The notes under the pieces are model-generated. The model had not been told where the DNA came from. It saw only the letters and a list, made by a program, of their open reading frames with translations, and did not search any database. Made by a program: the position numbers and the translations under genes. This document shows, piece after piece, positions 1 through 5,556 of a DNA stretch of 64,000 nucleotides (position 1 is its first letter; the number at the start of each line of letters is the position of its first letter). The stretch comes from Tenacibaculum larymnensis (lineage in GTDB: Bacteria > Bacteroidota > Bacteroidia > Flavobacteriales > Flavobacteriaceae), in NCBI RefSeq assembly GCF_028829235.1, contig NZ_JAIWJY010000004.1:310001-374000 (forward strand), given 5' to 3'.

Positions 1-268
1 CTTCGTAACCTCTCTTTAATGGAATTTTATCATGATATTCAAAAATACCAGCCTCTAAAGTTTCCATTTTTTGAATAGGAAAATATAACACTACTGCCTT
101 TTTCACCCATTCATTTACTTGCCATCCATTGTCAGTTGGTTCAGCAACACGTAAATCTCCAGCATCTAATAAATCTACTACTTTTCTAATAGCATTAATC
201 GTAGTTTCTTCTTTCAATAAATCGCGGTTATCCCACGCTTTTTCTATAATTGATTGTAATTCTGTCAT
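1..268 (-). CDS. dapD: Tetrahydrodipicolinate N-succinyltransferase, N-terminal part
   Basis: Only the first 89 codons are present; the gene continues past the left edge. The start is the ATG at 268. DapD transfers succinyl from succinyl-CoA to tetrahydrodipicolinate in the lysine/meso-diaminopimelate pathway, in the cytosol. The visible part is the helical N-terminal domain, with the family signatures RVAEPT, GWQVNEWVKKAV and LYFPIQKME. The catalytic left-handed beta-helix lies outside the window. It is divergent from ruvX, with about 120 bp between the two starts. Identification rests on recognition of these conserved blocks. Confidence 0.93.
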   Translation of the reverse strand, partial: MTELQSIIEKAWDNRDLLKEETTINAIRKVVDLLDAGDLRVAEPTDNGWQVNEWVKKAVVLYFPIQKMETLEAGIFEYHDKIPLKRGYE

Positions 269-288
269 TTTTTAATAATATTTTTCAG

Positions 289-296
289 CAAAAATA
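289..296 (-). promoter_or_regulatory. Bacteroidota -7 element for dapD
   Basis: On the minus strand this reads TATTTTTG, a perfect match to the Bacteroidota -7 consensus TAnnTTTG, about 20 nt before the dapD start. I see no clear TTTG -33 box at the right distance. Confidence 0.4.
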
Positions 297-366
297 AAGT
301 TGCTTTCAAGAATATACCGCGAAGATACATTTTTTAAACAGATATTTCTTCCTTGTTTAATTTAGC

Positions 367-374
367 TACCTTTG
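367..374 (+). promoter_or_regulatory. Bacteroidota -7 element for ruvX
   Basis: TACCTTTG matches TAnnTTTG, with a weak -33-like TTTC at 345-348. Transcription would begin near 380, just upstream of the ATG at 389. This argues against any start further upstream, since such a start would precede the promoter. Confidence 0.5.
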
Positions 375-388
375 CAAAAACTTATAGA

Positions 389-799
389 ATGGGCAGGATA
401 TTAGCCATAGATTTTGGAAAAAAAAGAACAGGTATTGCTGTAACCGATGAACTTCAAATTATTGCTTCGGGTTTAACAACTGTAGATACCTCTGAACTTA
501 TCACATTTTTAAAAGAGTATACTCAAAAAGAAAATGTTGAACTTTTTTTAGTAGGAAAACCAAAGCAGATGGATAATTCTGATAGTGAAAGTGAGGTACT
601 TATAACTCCTTTTCTTCAAAAGCTTGAAAAAGCTATCCCTTCTATCCCCATAAAACGTGTAGATGAGCGTTTTACCTCTAAAATGGCTTTTCAAACAATG
701 ATTGATAGTGGTTTGAAGAAAAAACAACGTCAAAACAAAGCTTTAGTAGACGAAATAAGTGCTACAATCATCTTACAGTCGTATTTATACAACAAATAA
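389..799 (+). CDS. ruvX: Putative pre-16S rRNA nuclease / Holliday junction resolvase-like RuvX (YqgF)
   Basis: A 136-residue protein of the RNase H-like YqgF family. The family acts in maturation of the 16S rRNA 5' end and was earlier proposed to resolve Holliday junctions. The N-terminus MGRILAIDFGKKRTGIA carries the first catalytic Asp in DFG; VGKP follows in the middle and DERFTS near residue 103 supplies the next acidic residue. The late DEISA segment supplies the last. The ATG at 389 is chosen because it begins the conserved strand and sits just after a promoter-like element; the longer frame from 353 adds 12 residues unlike the family. It precedes def by 54 bp and may be co-transcribed with it. 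Confidence 0.92.
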   Translation: MGRILAIDFGKKRTGIAVTDELQIIASGLTTVDTSELITFLKEYTQKENVELFLVGKPKQMDNSDSESEVLITPFLQKLEKAIPSIPIKRVDERFTSKMAFQTMIDSGLKKKQRQNKALVDEISATIILQSYLYNK

Positions 800-822
800 T
801 TTTCTACCAAAAGCATTCTTTG

Positions 823-830
823 TATTTTTG
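823..830 (+). promoter_or_regulatory. Bacteroidota -7 element for def
   Basis: TATTTTTG matches TAnnTTTG, 23 nt before the def ATG, so def could have its own promoter as well as read-through from ruvX. No convincing -33 box is seen. Confidence 0.4.
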
Positions 831-853
831 CATTCCTTAAAATTAAAAAGTAA

Positions 854-1438
854 ATGATTTTACCCATTGTAGCATACGGAGATCCCGTTTTACGTAAAGT
901 AGGAAAAGAAATCGATAAAGACTATCCGCAGTTAGACAAATTAATTGCTGATATGAGAGAAACTATGTACAATGCTAACGGACTTGGTTTAGCGGCTCCT
1001 CAAATAGGAAAAGACATCCGTTTATTTGTTATTGATGCTTCTCCTTTTGCAGAAGATGACGATATAAGTGAAGAAGAAAAAGAAGTTTTCAAAAACTTTA
1101 ATCGCGTATTTATCAATGCTAAAATTATTGAAGAAGAAGGTGACGAATGGGCTTTTAACGAAGGATGTTTAAGTATTCCAACCATAAACGAAGATGTTTT
1201 TCGTCAAGAAAAAGTTACTATTGAATACCAAGATGAAAATTTTGAAAAACACACAGAAACGTTAAGCGGATTACCTGCACGTGTTTTTCAACATGAATAT
1301 GACCATATTGAAGGAATTTTGTTTACCGATAAACTTTCTTCTTTAAAAAAGAGATTAATTAAAAAGAAATTAGACAATATTTCTAAAGGGAAAGTAAACG
1401 CTGGATATCGCATGCGTTTTCCTAATGCTAAAAGATAA
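854..1438 (+). CDS. def: Peptide deformylase
   Basis: Removes the N-formyl group from nascent proteins, using a metal ion (usually Fe2+) in the cytosol. All three deformylase motifs are present in order: GLGLAAPQ (residues 43-50), EGCLSIP (103-109, metal ligand Cys105) and QHEYDH (146-151, ligands His147 and His151 with catalytic Glu148). The length of 194 residues fits Bacteroidota type 1 enzymes. An acidic insertion around residues 66-80 (EDDDISEEEKE) is typical of flavobacterial forms, as far as I recall. It is followed by the DUF5606 gene and mazG on the same strand with short gaps. Confidence 0.97.
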   Translation: MILPIVAYGDPVLRKVGKEIDKDYPQLDKLIADMRETMYNANGLGLAAPQIGKDIRLFVIDASPFAEDDDISEEEKEVFKNFNRVFINAKIIEEEGDEWAFNEGCLSIPTINEDVFRQEKVTIEYQDENFEKHTETLSGLPARVFQHEYDHIEGILFTDKLSSLKKRLIKKKLDNISKGKVNAGYRMRFPNAKR

Positions 1439-1466
1439 TAGTTATACACTAAAAAAACATTAAGAC

Positions 1467-1889
1467 ATGGAATTTAACAAAATTATAGCTGTAACAGGTA
1501 AGCCAGGTTTGTATGAAATCTTATCACAAACTAAAACAGGAGTTATCGTAAAATCTATTGTTGACGGTAAACGTTTTCCTATTACTGCTACTCATAACGT
1601 AAGCTTATTAGAAAATATCGCTATTTACACGTACGAAGAAGAAGTGCCTTTAGCACAAGTACTTAAAAATATTGCTGATAAAGAAGATGGTAAAGAAGCT
1701 ATTTCTCACAAAGAGAGCGCTAATAAATTAACTACTTATTTTGGAGAAGTATTACCTGGATTTGATGAAGAACGTGTGTACGCTTCAAACATTAAAAAAG
1801 TAATTCAGTGGTACAACATCTTAGCGAAAGCTGAATTTGACTTTAGCACGTTAGTTGAAGCTGAAGAAACAACTACAGAAGAAGCTTAA
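1467..1889 (+). CDS. DUF5606 family protein
   Basis: A 140-residue soluble protein starting MEFNKIIAVTGKPGLYEIL, which I recognise as the DUF5606 family found almost only in Bacteroidota. The N-terminal half resembles a small beta barrel (GVIVKSIVDGKRFPI), and the C-terminal half is helical and acidic, ending in a Glu/Thr-rich tail. Function is unknown. It lies 28 bp after def and only 3 bp before mazG, so the three probably form one transcript. Confidence 0.88.
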   Translation: MEFNKIIAVTGKPGLYEILSQTKTGVIVKSIVDGKRFPITATHNVSLLENIAIYTYEEEVPLAQVLKNIADKEDGKEAISHKESANKLTTYFGEVLPGFDEERVYASNIKKVIQWYNILAKAEFDFSTLVEAEETTTEEA

Positions 1890-1892
1890 ATC

Positions 1893-2672
1893 GTGAATAC
1901 TCGTAAGCAACAGTTAGCCGCCTTTAATCGTTTGTTAGACATCATGGATGACCTTCGTGAGAAGTGTCCGTGGGATAAAAAACAAACCTTACAAAGTCTA
2001 CGTCATTTAACTATTGAAGAAACCTACGAGTTAGCAGATGCTATTTTAGACAACGATTTACAAGAAATAAAAAAAGAATTAGGCGATGTGCTTTTGCACA
2101 TCGTCTTTTATGCTAAAATAGGAAGCGAAAAACAAGCTTTCGATATTGCTGACGTAGCCAATGCGATCTCAGATAAACTCATTGACCGTCATCCACATAT
2201 TTATGGCGATGTAGTTGTTGAAAACGAAGAAGACGTTAAGAAAAACTGGGAAAAACTCAAACTAAAAGAAGGGAATAAATCTGTTTTAGAAGGCGTTCCT
2301 AAAAGTTTACCTGCAGTGGTAAAAGCCAATCGTATTCAAGATAAAGTTGCAGGTGTTGGTTTTGATTGGGAAGAACCACATCAAGTGTGGGAAAAGGTTC
2401 AAGAAGAGCTTTCTGAGTTGAACGAAGAAATCAAAAACAACAATCAGGAGAAAATAGAAAAAGAGTTTGGAGACGTTTTGTTCTCCATGATTAACTACGC
2501 TCGTTTTATTGGGGTAAATCCTGAAAATGCACTGGAAAAAACCAATAAAAAATTCATCAATCGCTTTCAGTACTTAGAAGAAGCTACCAAAAAAGAAGGC
2601 AAGCAACTTTCTGACATGACCCTCGCTGAAATGGATGTGCATTGGGAAAATTCGAAAGAATTTTTCAAATAA
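1893..2672 (+). CDS. mazG: Nucleoside triphosphate pyrophosphohydrolase MazG
   Basis: Hydrolyses (d)NTPs to the monophosphate and pyrophosphate, thought to clear non-canonical nucleotides. The 259-residue length is that of the two-domain MazG. The first domain has CPWDKKQT and LTIEETYELADAI with the metal-binding EExxE pattern, then ELGDVLLHIVFYAKIG. The second domain repeats this as EELSELNEEI and EFGDVLFSMINYARFIG. The start is GTG at 1893, three bases after the preceding stop; the conserved helix begins a few residues in. Its last ten codons contain a terminator hairpin that is duplicated downstream. Confidence 0.96.
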   Translation: MNTRKQQLAAFNRLLDIMDDLREKCPWDKKQTLQSLRHLTIEETYELADAILDNDLQEIKKELGDVLLHIVFYAKIGSEKQAFDIADVANAISDKLIDRHPHIYGDVVVENEEDVKKNWEKLKLKEGNKSVLEGVPKSLPAVVKANRIQDKVAGVGFDWEEPHQVWEKVQEELSELNEEIKNNNQEKIEKEFGDVLFSMINYARFIGVNPENALEKTNKKFINRFQYLEEATKKEGKQLSDMTLAEMDVHWENSKEFFK

Positions 2673-2709
2673 CTCAAATTGGGAAAACTCGAAAGAGTTT
2701 TTCAAATAA
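2641..2709 (+). terminator. Tandem duplicated terminator at the mazG stop
   Basis: The last 32 bases of mazG (2641-2672) are repeated at 2678-2709 with two substitutions only. Each copy folds into a 7-bp stem closed by a GAAA tetraloop and followed by T's: AAAATTC-GAAA-GAATTTT at 2647-2664 and AAAACTC-GAAA-GAGTTTT at 2684-2701. The two substitutions (2651 T vs 2688 C, 2660 A vs 2697 G) are opposite each other in the stem, so pairing is kept. Confidence 0.7.
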
Positions 2710-2713
2710 TCGA

Positions 2714-2760
2714 CTACCGTCATTCCTACCGAAGAGAGGAATCTCACCCAATGAATTTCC
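2714..2760. repeat. REP-like interspersed repeat
   Basis: Contains CGTCATTCCTACCGAAGAG and GAGGAATCTCACCC, the pattern of the small intergenic repeats that recur in flavobacterial genomes. Related copies occur at 3138 and 41555 in this window. No coding potential is seen. Confidence 0.55.
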
Positions 2761-2824
2761 AAATACTCTTTAAAATTACAGACACTAATCATAAGATTTA
2801 GCTCTGTTGAAGTTTCCACAATAT

Positions 2825-3029
2825 AACGGAACCATCAGCGAGCGCCGCTGAACTTTCCTCAACGCAACGAAACCATCAGCGAGCGTCGCTGAGCTTTCCT
2901 CAACACAACGAAACCATCAGCGAGCTTCGCTGAACTTTCCTCAACACAACGAAACCATCAGCGAGCTTCGCTGAGCTTTCCTCAACGCAACGAAACCATC
3001 AGCGAGCGCCGCTGAGCTTTCCTCAACAC
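2825..3029. repeat. Five tandem 41-bp repeat units
   Basis: Five head-to-tail units of exactly 41 bp (starts 2825, 2866, 2907, 2948, 2989). Each begins AACG(A/G)AACCATCAGCGAG and ends CTTTCCTCAAC(A/G)C. Each holds a small inverted repeat TCAGCGA-GCn-TCGCTGA: 7 bp in units 2-4 and 6 bp in units 1 and 5. The units differ at only a few positions, mainly the loop and A/G at two sites. No reading frame is conserved. Together with the flanking repeats this fills the 537-bp gap between mazG and the SDR gene. Confidence 0.9.
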
Positions 3030-3037
3030 AACGTAAC

Positions 3038-3133
3038 CGTCATTGCGAGTGATAACGAAACAATCTTTGTATCCACTAAAAGATAGCAACGTCGTTCATT
3101 TCGACTACGCTCAATGATCTCCTCGCTATGACG
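3038..3133. repeat. Imperfect palindromic repeat (MITE/REP-like)
   Basis: Begins CGTCATTGCGAG (3038) and ends with its near reverse complement CTCGCTATGACG (3122-3133). The inside looks like a mosaic of two repeat types: the left has ACGAAACAATCTTT and the right has TTCATTTCGACTACGCTCA. It is non-coding. Confidence 0.6.
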
Positions 3134-3137
3134 TTAC

Positions 3138-3171
3138 TCGTCATTTCGACCGAAGGGAGAAATCTCACAAT
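3138..3171. repeat. REP-like interspersed repeat
   Basis: CGTCATTTCGACCGAAGGGA followed by GAAATCTCACA. This is the clearest copy of the short repeat also seen at 2714 and 41611, about 40 bp before the SDR start. Confidence 0.6.
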
Positions 3172-3209
3172 TTAGAGTACAACTTCCAATATTTCCTTAT
3201 TTTTACTCT

Positions 3210-3935
3210 ATGGATATAATCATCATCACCGGAGGAAGTAAAGGAATCGGTAAAGCCTTAGCCGAAAAATACGCACAAGAAAACTACAGAGTATACTCAC
3301 TATCCAGAAGCATTGTCGATTTGGAAAATGTGGTGCAGCTTTCTGTGGATTTATCTGATACCAAAGCCACACACAACACGTTTAAAATGTTATTAGATGA
3401 AATTCAGAAATTGGAAGTTTCATCGATTACCTTGGTCAATAATGCCGGAAGACTCGGTACCATAGCGAACTTAGAAAATATTCCTTCGGAAGATATTGCA
3501 CAAAGTATTCAACTCAATACCACTACTCCACTGATTTTATCCAGTTTGTTTATTGAAGCTACGCAACACCTTAGTTGCAAAAAACAGATTATTAGTATTT
3601 CTTCGGGTGCAGCCGTAAAACCATATGAAGGTTGGAGTATTTACTGTACGTCTAAAGCTGCGATTGACATGATGACCAAAACTATTGCTGCGGAACAAAA
3701 CGAGCTTGAACATGGTGTAAAGTGTAATGCTATTTACCCTGGTGTGGTAGATACCAACATGCAAACTGATATTAGAAGTACCGATGAAAAAGATTTTAAA
3801 AACGTACAACGTTTTATCGATTTAAAAGAAAACAACCAGCTTTACACTCCTGAGTACGTTGCTGAAACCATTTTTACCATAGACACCCAAAACAAACTAC
3901 AAAATGGGGATATTGTGGATATTCGGAATTTTTGA
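3210..3935 (+). CDS. Short-chain dehydrogenase/reductase
   Basis: A 241-residue SDR. The NAD(P)-binding motif TGGSKGIG is at residues 7-14, NNAG at 77-80, a catalytic Ser in ISISSG near 131, and YCTSK with Tyr145 and Lys149. An Arg-rich adenosine pocket (SLSRS, residues 30-34) suggests NADPH. The overall pattern is closest to the sepiapterin reductase / benzil reductase (YueD-like) branch, but the substrate cannot be read from the sequence. It stands alone between the repeat region and the inverted-repeat unit that starts near 3956. Confidence 0.88.
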   Translation: MDIIIITGGSKGIGKALAEKYAQENYRVYSLSRSIVDLENVVQLSVDLSDTKATHNTFKMLLDEIQKLEVSSITLVNNAGRLGTIANLENIPSEDIAQSIQLNTTTPLILSSLFIEATQHLSCKKQIISISSGAAVKPYEGWSIYCTSKAAIDMMTKTIAAEQNELEHGVKCNAIYPGVVDTNMQTDIRSTDEKDFKNVQRFIDLKENNQLYTPEYVAETIFTIDTQNKLQNGDIVDIRNF

Positions 3936-3955
3936 AAAATAATTTAACTAAATTC

Positions 3956-4033
3956 TACTGCCTTTCGCTAACGTTGAATATAAATCATTAAAACGGATTC
4001 ATATTCTTAAGCGACTTATTGCAGTTTTAAAAC
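3956..4033. other. Left structured end of an inserted one-gene unit
   Basis: A long imperfect inverted repeat: ACTGC (3958) pairs with GCAGT (4029), CGCT with AGCG, and GAATATaAATC (3976-3986) with GATTcATATTC (3997-4007). Inside is TTTCGCTAACGT (3963-3974), the exact reverse complement of ACGTTAGCGAAA at 5542-5553 on the far side of the peptidase gene. The folded architecture with asymmetric unpaired bases recalls integron attC sites, but the attC consensus boxes are not matched. Confidence 0.5.
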
Positions 4034-4058
4034 AAACTTCCTAAAAATAAATTCTTAT

Positions 4059-5456
4059 ATGAAAAAAATCTTTTTAGTACTGACTATCATTTTATCATCA
4101 ATTCAACTTCAAGCACAGGAGAAAGCCCCGATGATTACAGGAAAAGTAAACATTTCAATAAAAGAGGGAACATTTGAATGTGATTTAACTTTAAGTGATA
4201 TTCCTCATTTAAAAGATTATTTTATCAGACTTAATTCAGGAATGAATGTACTTCACTTTAGAAGTAAAGGACCTAATGACTTTTTGATTTATGCAAACAA
4301 ATCCTGGTCAGACTCAACTTCTACAGGAGAGTCTTTAGCGTATTATTTTGCTGGTAATGACGGGAAATTTCTACCCAAATCTTTACAAATAAAATATGTT
4401 GGTAAATTTCCGGTAGTGAATGACACCATTGAAAATTACAGCAGAAAAGATTGGAAGGGAAATATTGCTTTTAATAATAATTCTTTAAGAACTGACGGAG
4501 TTCAATCGGCTTGGTACCCTGTTCTTTATGATATAGAAAAAGATAAAGCTTTTGAAAAAGTGAAATATGACATTGAAATTGTTTGTGAGGACTGCAATAC
4601 AATTTATGTAAACGGAAGTTTACCTGTTAAAAAGCAGTCGGCTCATTTTAAAAGTGAAATTCCACAAGAGTTAACACTTTTCTGTGGTAATTACGAATAT
4701 TCCAATATTGATGAAACTTATATTTTGAATTCCGATTTTACTAACGAACAAATAAACGAATTTAGTTCTGTTATCAACGATTACAAGAAATTTTATGAAT
4801 CCAAACTCAATATTACTTATGAGCTAGCAACGGTTTTTGTAAATACTACACCAATGTCAATAAAAGACAGCTGGATGTTTGTATCATATCCAACAATTAT
4901 GAGCATTGGTTGGCAAAATGGATTAGAGAAGGTGATAGAACCAGAATATCAAAATTTTTACCGTCCATTTATCGCTCACGAATTAGGTCATTTTTATTTC
5001 GGTACATATAAAGTATTTAATTCCGAACTCGGGGATATGATGAGTGAAGGTTTTGCAGAATATTTAGCTTTACAGTTAACTAAAAATAATATAGGAAAAG
5101 ATGTTTATGAAGAAATGATAAATAAAAAGATTGAAAATTTACAACAATTTAAAAAAGAAGCTATCCCTTTCAGCAAAATAAAATCTCAATCAGAGTATTT
5201 AAACAGGCAGTTATACGTTTATAATTATGCACCGCTTATTTTTCTTGCTATCGAAAAAGAAATTGGAGAGAAAAAAATGTGGCAATGGTTAAATACTATT
5301 TTAAAAACTAAAACCACCTATACAAATTATGATTTTTTAACTACCACACTAAAATCAACAATTAATAACGACCAACTATATAAAAATATTAAATATTTGT
5401 ATTTTGAAAGTGAGCAATCAATTGATAATGCCGAAAATAAAATTGTGAAAAAATAA
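4059..5456 (+). CDS. Exported M1-like (gluzincin) metallopeptidase
   Basis: A 465-residue protein with a signal peptide (MKKIFLVLTIILSSIQLQAQ). The zinc site is HELGH at residues 307-311, followed after exactly 18 residues by Glu330 in MSEGFAEY. This HExxH-x18-E spacing is that of M1 aminopeptidases, but the M1 exopeptidase GxMEN motif is not obvious, so specificity is unknown. The N-terminal ~240 residues are likely beta-rich. A role in periplasmic or outer-surface protein turnover is inferred. It is the only gene in a unit bounded by 12-bp inverted repeats (3963-3974 and 5542-5553), which suggests a horizontally moved cassette. Confidence 0.75.
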   Translation: MKKIFLVLTIILSSIQLQAQEKAPMITGKVNISIKEGTFECDLTLSDIPHLKDYFIRLNSGMNVLHFRSKGPNDFLIYANKSWSDSTSTGESLAYYFAGNDGKFLPKSLQIKYVGKFPVVNDTIENYSRKDWKGNIAFNNNSLRTDGVQSAWYPVLYDIEKDKAFEKVKYDIEIVCEDCNTIYVNGSLPVKKQSAHFKSEIPQELTLFCGNYEYSNIDETYILNSDFTNEQINEFSSVINDYKKFYESKLNITYELATVFVNTTPMSIKDSWMFVSYPTIMSIGWQNGLEKVIEPEYQNFYRPFIAHELGHFYFGTYKVFNSELGDMMSEGFAEYLALQLTKNNIGKDVYEEMINKKIENLQQFKKEAIPFSKIKSQSEYLNRQLYVYNYAPLIFLAIEKEIGEKKMWQWLNTILKTKTTYTNYDFLTTTLKSTINNDQLYKNIKYLYFESEQSIDNAENKIVKK

Positions 5457-5457
5457 A

Positions 5458-5553
5458 AACTGCCACTAACAAGGTTTTGCAAAATAGCAAGGTTTCGTCT
5501 AAATTGAAACTTTCGGCTTCGTAATCTGCAAAAGCCCCGAGACGTTAGCGAAA
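5458..5553. other. Right structured end of the one-gene unit, attC-like
   Basis: Starts AAACTGCCACTAACAAGG and ends CCGAGACGTTAGCGAAAC. CTAAC (5466-5470) can pair with GTTAG (5544-5548), and GGTTTTGCA (5473-5481) with TGCAAAAGCC (5527-5536) leaving one bulged G. An inner GTTTC/GAAAC hairpin lies near 5491-5510. Similar structured sequences follow accessory genes in other Bacteroidota, as I recall. It abuts the 3' end of priA. Confidence 0.5.
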
Positions 5554-5556
5554 CTT

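Noticed and set aside
2825..3029. CRISPR array made of the 41-bp repeats
   Set aside because: There are no variable spacers; the units are directly adjacent and nearly identical, and no cas gene is present.
5458..5553. Intrinsic terminator for the peptidase and priA genes
   Set aside because: The structure has many bulges and lacks a T-run after a compact stem; it fits a structured repeat end better.
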